From CAYGSN01 sp964352675 (lineage in GTDB: Bacteria > Pseudomonadota > Alphaproteobacteria > Micavibrionales > Micavibrionaceae): DNA of 27,218 nucleotides. Positions 1-7,966 of the stretch are shown one piece after another. How positions within the stretch are numbered: the first letter of the stretch is position 1; the number at the start of each line of letters is the position of its first letter. The stretch spans positions 1-27,218 of the forward strand of contig CAYGSN010000027.1 in NCBI GenBank assembly GCA_964352675.1. Direction: 5' to 3'. The position numbers were made by a program, and so were the translations under genes. The notes under the pieces are model-generated. The model searched no databases. It was not told where the DNA came from and saw only the letters and a program-made list of their open reading frames with translations.

Positions 1-1334
1 ACCTGGCCGTAGCGCATTTGCCGCACACGGCCTACATCGCGCACAACCGCGCGGGCCTGCAGCTTACGGAAGGTAATGATCTGCGCCACGCGGTTATAGC
101 CGTATTTTTCCTGTACGTAACGGATGACCTCTTCGCGCCGCTCCTGACAGAAATCGATATCAAAGTCGGGCATGGACACGCGCTCGGGGTTCAAAAAGCG
201 CTCGAACAGCAGGTTCAGCTCCAGCGGATCAAGGTCGGTGATCTTCAGCGCCCAGGCCACAACCGAGCCCGCGCCCGATCCCCTACCCGGCCCAACCGGA
301 ATATTCTGGTCTTTGGCCCATTTGATGAAATCCGAAACGATCAGGAAGTACCCCGGAAACCCCATGCCGTTGATCACGTCCAGCTCGAATTCTAGGCGCT
401 CGAAATAGGGTTTCGGGTCAATCTTTTCAGCATACTGCGCCAGCCGCCATCTCAACCCCTCTTCCGCCTGTGCCTTTAATTCCTCCACTTCCGTGCGCCC
501 GCCCGTGGTTTCATAGGCAGGCAGAATGGGATTGATCGGCTCCAGCAGATAGGAGCAACGCTGCGCAATGACAAGCGTATTGGCAATGGCTTCAGGCAGA
601 TCAGAGAAAAGCGCGGCCATCTCGGCGCTGGATTTAAAATAATGCTCCGGCGTGACCTTGCGGCGGTCAGCTTCAGTGATGTAGCGCCCCTCGGCAATAC
701 AGAGTAACGCGTCATGCGCCTCATAAGCTTTCTTATCGGGGAAATAACAATCATTGGTGGCGACGAGCGGGATATCGTGTTTATAGGCCAGATCAATCAA
801 CGCTTCTTCGACCTGCTCTTCCTCTACCCAGCCATGACGTTGGAGCTCGATATAGAGACGGTCGCCGAACGCAGCTTTCAGGCGCAGCAGCTCTTCTTCA
901 GCCTTATCATTCTGGTTGTGAAGCAGATCATGGTTAATCTGTCCCTTCGGCCCACCGGTCAGGCAGATAAGGCCTCCAGCATGGCTGGAGAGTTCTTCGG
1001 AATCTATCGTCGCCTGACTCTGGGAATCACCCTCCAGATAAGCTGTGCTCATGAGTTTGGAGAGGTTGCGGAAGCCCTGCTCTGTTTGCACCAGCAGCAC
1101 GAGTTGATAGGCCGCCTCACCAATCAAAACCTGCGCACCGATAATCGGCTGAATACCGCTCTGCTTTGCCTCCATGGCGAACTCAAGGGCGCCGAACATG
1201 TTATTACTGTCCGTCACCGCCACAGCTGGCATGTTATTGGCTTTGCACAGCGCGATCAGATCCTTGACCTTGATCGCCCCTTCCGCAAGTGAATAGGCAC
1301 TATGGACGTGCAGGTGAACAAATTGTTGAGACAT
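1..1334 (-). CDS. dnaE: DNA polymerase III subunit alpha (N-terminal part, cut by window edge)
   Basis: This is the catalytic subunit of the replicative DNA polymerase. About 444 N-terminal codons are visible and the rest lies beyond the left edge. The frame is open throughout. The protein starts MSQQFVHLHVHSAYSL, the PHP-domain opening with its histidines (H7, H9, H11). Further in are IPVGPGRGSGAGSVVAW (around positions 265-310) and PDFDIDFCQERREEVI (around 130-175), which carries the polymerase catalytic aspartates. The visible end, LQARAVVRDVGRV, is also typical of DnaE. The start is the ATG at 1332-1334; the best Shine-Dalgarno match (GGAG) is rather distant. The gene lies downstream of lolD, the usual order in alphaproteobacteria. 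It may share the promoter proposed at 1573-1601 with the small ORF upstream. Confidence 0.97.
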   Translation of the reverse strand, partial: MSQQFVHLHVHSAYSLAEGAIKVKDLIALCKANNMPAVAVTDSNNMFGALEFAMEAKQSGIQPIIGAQVLIGEAAYQLVLLVQTEQGFRNLSKLMSTAYLEGDSQSQATIDSEELSSHAGGLICLTGGPKGQINHDLLHNQNDKAEEELLRLKAAFGDRLYIELQRHGWVEEEQVEEALIDLAYKHDIPLVATNDCYFPDKKAYEAHDALLCIAEGRYITEADRRKVTPEHYFKSSAEMAALFSDLPEAIANTLVIAQRCSYLLEPINPILPAYETTGGRTEVEELKAQAEEGLRWRLAQYAEKIDPKPYFERLEFELDVINGMGFPGYFLIVSDFIKWAKDQNIPVGPGRGSGAGSVVAWALKITDLDPLELNLLFERFLNPERVSMPDFDIDFCQERREEVIRYVQEKYGYNRVAQIITFRKLQARAVVRDVGRVRQMRYGQ

Positions 1335-1382
1335 GAATCAGACTATAGCAACTCCAACCCGATGGGGCGAGCCTATAAAACC

Positions 1383-1523
1383 TCAGAGCGCAGGTTCGCC
1401 CCCGGCTTCAGGATCAACAATCTGCGTTCTCTCAGGGGGAATGAAAACGCTGTTATATTCCAGTGCAGAATGGGAAAGCTGCATAAAACCTAAAACGGTA
1501 AAAATCACAGAAAGATGCTGCAT
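1383..1523 (-). CDS. Possible small secreted peptide (46 aa) upstream of dnaE
   Basis: A short open frame, ATG at 1521-1523 to TGA at 1383-1385, fills most of the lolD–dnaE gap. It is preceded by GAGGAG with a 5-nt spacer, one of the best ribosome-binding sites in the window. The peptide begins MQHLSVIFTVLGFMQLSHSA, a hydrophobic stretch resembling a signal sequence but without a basic N-terminus. A polar, proline- and glutamate-containing tail of 26 residues follows. It has no cysteine, so it is not a lipoprotein. A TTGACA-containing promoter candidate lies about 50-80 nt upstream. I recognise no family. It could be a small exported protein, a leader peptide for dnaE, or a chance ORF; the strong ribosome-binding site favours translation. 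Confidence 0.5.
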   Translation of the reverse strand: MQHLSVIFTVLGFMQLSHSALEYNSVFIPPERTQIVDPEAGGEPAL

Positions 1524-1572
1524 TGCTACTCCTCAGTATACTCTTGCCACGGACAGGGCCGCAGATCCTTCA

Positions 1573-1601
1573 AACCTAATACCGGAAAAAAGATATGTCA
1601 A
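1573..1601 (-). promoter_or_regulatory. Candidate sigma-70 promoter for the small ORF and dnaE
   Basis: On the minus strand a perfect TTGACA (-35, at 1596-1601) is followed after 17 nt by TAGGTT (1573-1578, 3 of 6 matches to TATAAT). It begins just upstream of the 3' end of lolD and points to the 46-aa ORF and dnaE. The -35 is convincing and the -10 is weak. Confidence 0.45.
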
Positions 1602-1610
1602 AAATAAAAT

Positions 1611-2315
1611 CTAAACCAAGACAATCTTGCCGTATTTAAGCTCCAGTACCCGGTCCATCTGATCGGCCAGCGCAAGGTTATGCGTCGCCACAAGTGCGCC
1701 GATATTGCGCACGCGCACCTGATCCAGCAACAGCTCGAACACCTCGGCGGAGGTTTCAGGATCGAGATTGCCCGTCGGCTCATCCGCGAACAGCAATTGC
1801 GGGTCATTGGCCAGTGCGCGGGCGATGGCCACGCGCTGTTGCTCCCCGCCGGAAAGCATTCCGGGCCGGTGCGCCACGCGCGCTGAAAGCCCGAGAGAAC
1901 CAAGGAGTTTCTCAGCCTTGTCGCGCGCCTCGGTCTTGTTCTTTCCAGCAATGATCAGAGGCATGGCGACATTTTCCAGCGCCGTGAATTCCGGCAGGAG
2001 ATGATGGAACTGATACACAAAACCGATCTTTTCGCGGCGCAGTTTCGTGCGCTCGAAATCCCCCAGCTTCTGCACCGCCTGCTGGCCAATGCGGATACTG
2101 CCGGCCGTGGGGCTGTCCAATAATCCGGCCAGTTGCAACAGCGTTGATTTTCCTGCCCCGCTCGGCCCCACAAGGGCAACAATTTCGCCGCCCTCCAGCT
2201 TCATATTCAGGTTCTTGAAAATCGTCAGGCTGCGCCCACCCTGAACGAAAGTTTTCTCCAAACCATCAATTTTCAGCAAAACATTATCGTCCAGCGGATT
2301 ACTCATAACCGTCAC
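1611..2315 (-). CDS. lolD: Lipoprotein-releasing ABC transporter ATPase LolD
   Basis: This is the ATPase of the LolCDE complex, which extracts outer-membrane lipoproteins from the inner membrane and hands them to LolA. All ABC motifs are intact: Walker A GPSGAGKS (50-57), Q-loop Q102, signature LSGGEQQ (154-160), Walker B LLFADEP (174-180) and the H-loop histidine H212. At 234 aa it is of normal family length. The frame opens with GTG at 2313-2315, whose GTGA overlaps the stop of the upstream EamA-like gene. An ATG nine nt further in (2304-2306, giving MSNPL) is an equally plausible start. Its membrane partner lolC lies one gene upstream, separated by an inserted small membrane-protein gene. 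Confidence 0.97.
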   Translation of the reverse strand: MTVMSNPLDDNVLLKIDGLEKTFVQGGRSLTIFKNLNMKLEGGEIVALVGPSGAGKSTLLQLAGLLDSPTAGSIRIGQQAVQKLGDFERTKLRREKIGFVYQFHHLLPEFTALENVAMPLIIAGKNKTEARDKAEKLLGSLGLSARVAHRPGMLSGGEQQRVAIARALANDPQLLFADEPTGNLDPETSAEVFELLLDQVRVRNIGALVATHNLALADQMDRVLELKYGKIVLV

Positions 2316-2740
2316 TTTCGTGTCATAAAGAAAATGGAAATACAGGCCAGGACAATCCCGAACATTTTCTGGGGGGAAAGCTGCTCTTTAAAGACAAGAA
2401 GACCAACAGTTACTGCAACCAGAACTGCGCCCATACGCACGATCGGCACGGCGATGGTCAGCGGCGCATTGGCGTTATACATGAAGAACACGCAAAAATG
2501 GGTAATGGATATAAAGAAACCGGTGGCCAGAGCCATATAAATCGCCTTGGACGGCAGCACAGATAACGTGCCGACCGATTGCCCGGATCCAAAAAACAAA
2601 AGCGCTGAGAATGCAAAGAACGCAAAGCTCCCGACAAACATCGCGGGAATGGGCAATATCTCCAAGCTTTGGCTTTTGGCAAAAATATGGATGCACGCCG
2701 CGCCGATGGTAATGCCAAATGCGTAAACGAGCCAATGCAT
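2312..2740 (-). CDS. Half-size EamA/DMT-type membrane protein (142 aa)
   Basis: This is a small multi-span inner-membrane protein resembling one EamA repeat of the drug/metabolite transporter superfamily. It begins MHWLVYAFGITIGAACIHIF. Hydrophobic segments lie at about residues 1-18, 29-50, 63-88, 93-115 and 122-139, and it ends with the lysine-tipped tail FFMTRK. The frame extends upstream into lolC, but the natural start is the ATG at 2738-2740, which forms TAATG with the lolC stop. The stop TGA overlaps the lolD GTG start, so the gene is coupled on both sides. A single EamA unit would have to work as a dimer, as small multidrug-resistance proteins do. The substrate cannot be read from the sequence, and a role with LolCD is only suggested by position. 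Confidence 0.85.
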   Translation of the reverse strand: MHWLVYAFGITIGAACIHIFAKSQSLEILPIPAMFVGSFAFFAFSALLFFGSGQSVGTLSVLPSKAIYMALATGFFISITHFCVFFMYNANAPLTIAVPIVRMGAVLVAVTVGLLVFKEQLSPQKMFGIVLACISIFFMTRK

Positions 2741-3981
2741 TATTCGTACCTCAACGCTTCGACAGGATCGAGCCGCGCAGCCCTCCACGCCGGATACACC
2801 GTAGCCAGAATAGACAGACCAAAAGCCATACCAATGACCGTAATTACTTCGTTCCAATCAATCACCGCAGGCAATTGTGAGAGAAAATAAATCTCATCGG
2901 AAAACAGCTCCGTGCCCGTCAGCCCCTCCAGCCATTGGCGGATACTCTCGATATTCAGCGCGAAAGCAATCCCAAGAGCCGCCCCGACAAACGTCCCGGC
3001 AATACCGATAGAGGCGCCCGTCAGCATAAAAATCTTCATCATGCTTGATCGCCCCGCCCCCATCGTACGCATAATGGCGATATCGTGGGATTTGTCCTTC
3101 ACCAGCATGATCATCGAGGAAATAATGTTAAAAGCGGCCACAAGGATAATCATGGTCAGGATCAGGAACATGACATTGCGTTCGGTCTTCAGCGCGTTAT
3201 AAAAGCTCTGGTTGCTGTCTCGCCAGTCATAAACCCCCGCCTGCCCCTCCACGGCCAGCTCAACGCTCCTGCGAATTTGATCGAGAGCATCAGGCTTGTC
3301 CAGCATAATCTCCAGCGTGGTCACGGCCCCCGGAAGCTTAAAGAAAATCTGCGCAGCCTTTAGAGGCATAAAGATAAAGCCGCTATTATACTCATACATA
3401 CCAACATCGAAGATCATACCCACCGTGTAGGAGCGCTGACGCGGAAGCGAGCCAAAAGGGGTTGATTTCACCTGCGGCGAGGTCAGGACCACCTGGTCGC
3501 CCGGGCGTATATTCATCTTCTTGGCCAATACCGCACCAATGGCAATACTGTCCTCGTTGAAATCCTCAATGCTGCCAGCCACCGCAGAATCCCGAAGCAG
3601 AGGCCGGTTGGCAAAATCTTCCCAGGCAATGCCGCGCACCATAACGCCGCTGGATACGCCGCCTTTCGACAAAAGCCCCTGGCTTTCAACGATCGGGGTT
3701 ACCTCCGACACACCGTCAACCGGCACGATCAGGCTGCGCACATAATCGTAATCATACAAAGGCCCACTCAGGGAATAGATATTCATATGACCGTTCAGGC
3801 CCAGAATACGGTTAAATAATTCCTGCCGGAAACCGTTCATCACACTCATCACAATAATCAGCGTGGCCACGCCCAGCATAATCCCCGTAAAGGAAAACCC
3901 CGCAATGACACTAACAAAGCCCTCCGCTTTCTTGGAGCGAAGATACCGCCAGGCGACCATGCGTTCAAACGGTGAGAACAT
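2740..3981 (-). CDS. lolC: Lipoprotein-releasing system permease LolC/LolE family
   Basis: This is the integral membrane subunit of the Lol lipoprotein-release transporter, which works with the LolD ATPase. The 413-aa protein has the family layout. A cytoplasmic start (MFSPFERMVAWRYLRSKK) leads into a first membrane span at about 22-48. A large periplasmic MacB-like domain follows up to about residue 265. Three C-terminal spans come next, and the protein ends in the typical YPAWRAARLDPVEALRYE. Only one permease gene is visible, which is common in alphaproteobacteria, where a single LolC/E-like protein probably forms a homodimer. Its ATG forms TAATG with the proS stop, and its own stop forms TAATG with the EamA-like gene. 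Confidence 0.96.
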   Translation of the reverse strand: MFSPFERMVAWRYLRSKKAEGFVSVIAGFSFTGIMLGVATLIIVMSVMNGFRQELFNRILGLNGHMNIYSLSGPLYDYDYVRSLIVPVDGVSEVTPIVESQGLLSKGGVSSGVMVRGIAWEDFANRPLLRDSAVAGSIEDFNEDSIAIGAVLAKKMNIRPGDQVVLTSPQVKSTPFGSLPRQRSYTVGMIFDVGMYEYNSGFIFMPLKAAQIFFKLPGAVTTLEIMLDKPDALDQIRRSVELAVEGQAGVYDWRDSNQSFYNALKTERNVMFLILTMIILVAAFNIISSMIMLVKDKSHDIAIMRTMGAGRSSMMKIFMLTGASIGIAGTFVGAALGIAFALNIESIRQWLEGLTGTELFSDEIYFLSQLPAVIDWNEVITVIGMAFGLSILATVYPAWRAARLDPVEALRYE

Positions 3982-5438
3982 TAATACGCCTTTCCGATAA
4001 CCACCGTCTTGCCATCTTCATCAAGCGGCATGCAGCGCGTCGTGAGGCTGTGCTCTTTGATCACAGCGGCCAAAGCGTCATCCTTAAGCACGCTGAGCGG
4101 CGCTTTTACAAACCCCACATCATTGCCCTTAAAGAACGCATCAATTGAGGCAACATCCTTAACCTCGTGCACATTCTGGTCACGAAACGCCAGCGCGCGC
4201 GCATAGAGTGTGTTGTGAATATCATCAAGGATATCCTGTACGCACGCCACAAACGCATCAACACTTTGCGTAGTTTTGGATTCCCGCCCCAGATCGCGGC
4301 GCACATGTGTAACGGTTCCTTCATCTACTTCCCGCGCGCCGATTTCAATACGCAAAGGAATTCCTTTCTTCACGGCATCCCACATCTTGTCCGGGGCGCG
4401 CATATCACGATCATCGATATGGACGCGGATATTAAGCGCTTTGAGTTTATCCTTGATATCCACCGCAAACGCCAGGACCTTCGCATCATTCTCATCTCCC
4501 TTGGTAAAAGGCAACAAGACCAAAGGATACGGCGCAATGCGCGGCGGCATGATCATACCGTCATCATCGCCATGGGTCATGATCATCGCGCCAATCATGC
4601 GGGTGGTAAATGCCCAGGATGTCGTATGCGCGTATTGCTCCGTCCCGTCCTTATCCTGAAATTTAATGCCACAGCTTTTGGAGAAATTCTGGCCCAAATT
4701 ATGCGTGGTCGCGGCCTGAATGGCTTTACCGTCCTGCATCATCATTTCAATCGTGTAGGTCTCATCGGCGCCAGGAAAGCGCTCTTCGGCTGTTTTAATG
4801 CCCCTAATGCCCGGCATCGCCAATATGTTCTCAAAGAAATCATTATACATGTCCAGAATGGTCAGGCAGTCCTGTCTCGCATCCTCATGCGTGGCAAAGG
4901 CGTTATGTCCCTCATGCCAGAAAAACTCAGCCGTGCGCAGAAATATCCGCGTACGCATTTCCCAGCGCATCACGCTGCACCACTGGTTCAGCTTCATCGG
5001 CAAATCGCGGTAGGATTGTACCCAGCGGCTCATCGCCTCGCCGATAATCGTTTCCGAGGTTGGACGAACCACATAGGGCTCTTCCAGCTTCGCTGACTCA
5101 GCAGGCACTAACCCGCCATCTTTGCCGGCCTCAAGCCTATGATGGGTGACAACCGCGCATTCTTTGGCAAAGCCTTCGACATGCTCGGCCTCTTTTTCAA
5201 GAAAGCTGAGTGGAATAAGCAGCGGAAAGGAGCAATTCTGCACACCGTAATCTTTCAGGCGCTCATCAAAAATGCGCTGCATATTTTCCCAAATGGCAAA
5301 GCCATAGGGTTTGATTGTCATGCACCCGCGCACAGGCGCATTCTCCGCCATATCTGCAGCTTTGATGACCTGCTGGTACCATTCGGGAAAGTTTTCCTCT
5401 CTGGTTGGGGTAATGGCGGTTTTATTCTGTTTACTCAC
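3981..5438 (-). CDS. proS: Prolyl-tRNA synthetase, archaeal/eukaryotic type
   Basis: This enzyme charges tRNA-Pro with proline. The 485-aa sequence has class II synthetase motifs: RPTSE at 125-129, and motif 2 spanning R158-W-E to FLRTAEFFWHEGH (166-178). The opening (REENFPEWYQQVIKAADMAE) and the C-terminal extension ending in …VVIGKAY match the archaeal/eukaryotic-like family. There is no large editing insertion between motifs 2 and 3. Zinc-binding forms carry several cysteines in the C-terminal domain, but here only one (C469) remains, so zinc is probably not bound. The start is GTG at 5436-5438, supported by AGAGG six nt upstream, and overlaps the 192-aa gene by 8 nt. The stop overlaps the lolC start. 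Confidence 0.95.
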   Translation of the reverse strand: MSKQNKTAITPTREENFPEWYQQVIKAADMAENAPVRGCMTIKPYGFAIWENMQRIFDERLKDYGVQNCSFPLLIPLSFLEKEAEHVEGFAKECAVVTHHRLEAGKDGGLVPAESAKLEEPYVVRPTSETIIGEAMSRWVQSYRDLPMKLNQWCSVMRWEMRTRIFLRTAEFFWHEGHNAFATHEDARQDCLTILDMYNDFFENILAMPGIRGIKTAEERFPGADETYTIEMMMQDGKAIQAATTHNLGQNFSKSCGIKFQDKDGTEQYAHTTSWAFTTRMIGAMIMTHGDDDGMIMPPRIAPYPLVLLPFTKGDENDAKVLAFAVDIKDKLKALNIRVHIDDRDMRAPDKMWDAVKKGIPLRIEIGAREVDEGTVTHVRRDLGRESKTTQSVDAFVACVQDILDDIHNTLYARALAFRDQNVHEVKDVASIDAFFKGNDVGFVKAPLSVLKDDALAAVIKEHSLTTRCMPLDEDGKTVVIGKAY

Positions 5439-6009
5439 GGCCTGCCTCTGATTGTGTGGTTGTATCCAGCTCTTGTTCAGGCGGCAAATATTCGCCTTGA
5501 ATCTCTGTATCAGGCGCAGAATTTAAGACATCCGCAGCCCCCTGTCCAGCAGCAGCTTTCGGAGCCTCCAGACTTTCCACCTCAATCCTGCGCTTCTCCT
5601 CCGCACTCGGCGCTACGGTAGCGGTACTTTCAGACCTGGAACACAGCGTCACAAATTCCTGCGTCAAATCCTGTCCATTAAACTCAACACGCCCGTCCTG
5701 ATAGATACGGATATTGGCTGCATCAAAATCCAGATCCACCCCTTCGGGCACATCAACATCAAACTCATCAAGAATCTCAAATTGGATTGGAATATCAATT
5801 GCCTTTACATCTACATTAACAGATTGGTTGAGATCGGCAGGAGCCACCAAATTGCCGTTCACGTCCACACCGGGCTGATATTCAGCACCCCTCTTTTCAT
5901 CAGGAATGTAATTGGCGCGCACCTGACACACAACCTCAAGAGGCACGGCATCAGCAGCCATTGACGAGATAGGCAAAAAGAAAAGAGCAACAAGCACAAG
6001 TAATCTCAT
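5431..6009 (-). CDS. Exported protein of unknown function (192 aa)
   Basis: I do not recognise this protein. Residues 1-19 (MRLLVLVALFFLPISSMAA) are a clear Sec signal peptide with likely cleavage after the SMA region. The mature part has a central region of about 100 residues rich in acidic and hydrophobic residues, probably beta-structured. It carries two cysteines, C28 and C123, that could form a disulfide in the periplasm. From about residue 128 to the end the chain is low-complexity and rich in alanine, glutamate, proline and threonine, so probably disordered. The ATG overlaps the DUF1467 gene stop (ATGA) and the gene's end overlaps the proS GTG by 8 nt, so it is translated within the operon. 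Confidence 0.85.
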   Translation of the reverse strand: MRLLVLVALFFLPISSMAADAVPLEVVCQVRANYIPDEKRGAEYQPGVDVNGNLVAPADLNQSVNVDVKAIDIPIQFEILDEFDVDVPEGVDLDFDAANIRIYQDGRVEFNGQDLTQEFVTLCSRSESTATVAPSAEEKRRIEVESLEAPKAAAGQGAADVLNSAPDTEIQGEYLPPEQELDTTTQSEAGRE

Positions 6010-6275
6010 AATACACCATCCTGCTCGGCCATGGTTTTGGCCAGTTCACGGAAATCGATAATATCGGCCTCTATCAAAGCATAGACAACGATCCAGAGTA
6101 CGGCGCTCAAGATCGTTGTGGCAATCAGCTTTTTTTTCATTTTTGGATTTTTAGGGGCAGCCTTAATCCCCTCTTCGACGCAAACGTTGCTGCGCTCCAC
6201 ACCCCAGGGCAGAACGGTAAAAAGCGCAGTCCACCAGATCAGCAAATATACAATTATACCTGTAAACCAATCCAT
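6006..6275 (-). CDS. DUF1467 family small membrane protein
   Basis: This 89-aa inner-membrane protein belongs to the DUF1467 family, which is widespread in alphaproteobacteria and often found beside rnj and proS. Recognition rests on the opening MDWFTGIIVYLLIWWTALF followed by TVLPWGVERS. The first span is at about 5-25. A short basic loop (NPKMKKKLIATT) leads to a second span at about 50-67. The function of the family is unknown. GGGGGGAG lies just upstream of the ATG as a strong ribosome-binding site. The gene follows rnj by 11 nt and overlaps the next gene by ATGA. Confidence 0.88.
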   Translation of the reverse strand: MDWFTGIIVYLLIWWTALFTVLPWGVERSNVCVEEGIKAAPKNPKMKKKLIATTILSAVLWIVVYALIEADIIDFRELAKTMAEQDGVL

Positions 6276-6286
6276 ATCACTCCCCC

Positions 6287-7966
6287 CTAAAGTCTTATTA
6301 CATGCACGGTGGTTTTGGGCTTTATCCCCAAAACATGATGTCCAAAACGGCGAATACCAATCCGCAGTTCCTCCGAAACAAAATGGTCGTCAAGCCGCTC
6401 TTCAAATGTCATATCATCCAGAATATCCAGGATTTCATCGTGCAGCCTGTCTTCAATCTGTCCTTCCGCCTCGATATCGATCAGCCCGACCGTGTCCAAC
6501 TTCGGCTCGCCCATGAGCTTGCCCCGCGCATCCATGGCCAGCGAGACATGTACAGCGCCGGAGAATTGCAGCTTACGGCGTTCGCTGATGGAAACATGAT
6601 CAATTCTAATGATCCGTTTTTGATCCACCGCCAAAATTCCGGCCGGAACGTGATCCACAACCTCGGCTTCTCCGGGCGCAAGCCTGATCACAGACCCGTT
6701 TGATGGAACGATCGAGCGCTGAACCTGACATTCCTTTGCCAGCGCCGCATGGGCCTGGAGCTGTACCCGCTCGCCATGCACGGGGATAACCACGGCTGGT
6801 TTGACCCAGCCCAGCATATCGACAATTTCATCGCGGCAGGGATGACCGGATACATGAATGATATTTTTGGTGTCATCCGGCGTGATAATATTTACATTGG
6901 CGGCCACCAGATTGTTTTTCACCACATTGATGTGCCGCTCATTCCCCGGAATGGCGCGGGCGGAAAAGATCACCGCATCCCCCTTGTTCAGGGTAATTGA
7001 CGGGTGCTCTGCGCGCGCAATTTTTGCCAGGGCGGCTCGGCTTTCCCCCTGCGATCCTGTAACGATCATGACAGTCTTATCATCAGGCAGATAGCCCAAC
7101 TCCTCTTCCGAGACGAATTCCGGCACGTCGTTCAGATACCCGCATTCCCGGGCACAGCCTATCATCCGGTGCAGTGAACGGCCGATAATCCCGACATCGC
7201 GCCCAGCAGCCTTGGCCGCGCGGGCAATGGAGCGGATACGCCCGATATTGGAAGAAAAAATTGTTACGGCAATTTTACCGTTACATTTCTCGAATTCCTT
7301 TTCCAGGCCGCACTCAACTTCACTTTCCGATCCCGCACGCCCCGGAATCTGGGCATTGGTGGAGTCCCCAACATAAGCCAAAACCCCCTTTTTTGCTGCT
7401 GACTGAAACGGCGCAGATTCCGTTTTTGGCCCTATCACAGGGGCCGGATCAAGGTTCCAGTCCCCACTGTGCAACACATTGCCGCGCGGGGTCTGGATAA
7501 ACAGAGCGGAGGTATCCGGAACCGAATGCGCGACAGGAATAAACTGAACCTGAAATGCCCCAATCTGCGCCTCATCCAATGGGTCAATGATGTGGACCTT
7601 GGCATTCTTGATATTATATTCCTTGAATTTTTCCCGCAACACAGTGGCGGTAAAACGCGTGGTATAGATCGGGCATTTGAAGCGCTTCCACAAATGCGGA
7701 ACTGCGCCGATATGATCCTCATGCGCATGGGTGATGATAAGCCCTTGAAGATTGTCCTGAAATTCTTCCAGAAGGGCCGGATCGGGCAGAAGCAAATCAA
7801 TCCCTGGAAAGCGCTCATCGGCAAAACCAATCCCGCAATCCACTGCCAGCATCTGGCCGTCACAGACATACAGATTGAGATTCACACCGAATTGCTCACT
7901 TCCGCCGAGCGGAGTAAAATACAGCCCGCCCTCCTCGAATGCGTATTTAGCCTGGCTTTTACTCAT
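6287..7966 (-). CDS. rnj: Ribonuclease J
   Basis: This is a metallo-beta-lactamase/beta-CASP ribonuclease with endonuclease and 5'-3' exonuclease activity in RNA maturation and decay. At 559 aa it has the family's usual length. The metal-binding motif HAHEDH is at H80/H82/D84/H85, preceded by a conserved GIGF…PGIDLLLPD segment. HSGDWNLD and the beta-CASP segment with VSGHPCRDEI and IPVHGE follow. The C-terminal domain ends FGIKPKTTVHVIRL-like (…LGIKPKTTVHVIRL). AGGA precedes the ATG, which overlaps the coaX stop (ATGA). RNase J beside coaX and birA downstream of nuoN is a usual alphaproteobacterial neighbourhood. Confidence 0.96.
   Translation of the reverse strand: MSKSQAKYAFEEGGLYFTPLGGSEQFGVNLNLYVCDGQMLAVDCGIGFADERFPGIDLLLPDPALLEEFQDNLQGLIITHAHEDHIGAVPHLWKRFKCPIYTTRFTATVLREKFKEYNIKNAKVHIIDPLDEAQIGAFQVQFIPVAHSVPDTSALFIQTPRGNVLHSGDWNLDPAPVIGPKTESAPFQSAAKKGVLAYVGDSTNAQIPGRAGSESEVECGLEKEFEKCNGKIAVTIFSSNIGRIRSIARAAKAAGRDVGIIGRSLHRMIGCARECGYLNDVPEFVSEEELGYLPDDKTVMIVTGSQGESRAALAKIARAEHPSITLNKGDAVIFSARAIPGNERHINVVKNNLVAANVNIITPDDTKNIIHVSGHPCRDEIVDMLGWVKPAVVIPVHGERVQLQAHAALAKECQVQRSIVPSNGSVIRLAPGEAEVVDHVPAGILAVDQKRIIRIDHVSISERRKLQFSGAVHVSLAMDARGKLMGEPKLDTVGLIDIEAEGQIEDRLHDEILDILDDMTFEERLDDHFVSEELRIGIRRFGHHVLGIKPKTTVHVIRL

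Noticed and set aside
1302..1614. Plus-strand ORFs of 63 and 93 codons in the lolD–dnaE gap
   Set aside because: They overlap the dnaE start or lolD end in antisense and have no ribosome-binding site, whereas the minus strand has a well-signalled ORF.
2741..2857. Upstream extension of the EamA-like gene
   Set aside because: The extra 39 residues overlap the conserved C-terminus of lolC and are not membrane-protein-like; the TAATG start at 2740 fits better.
4167..5096. Long plus-strand ORF (309 codons) opposite proS
   Set aside because: It is antisense to a fully supported synthetase, has no recognisable protein features and reflects codon bias of the real gene.
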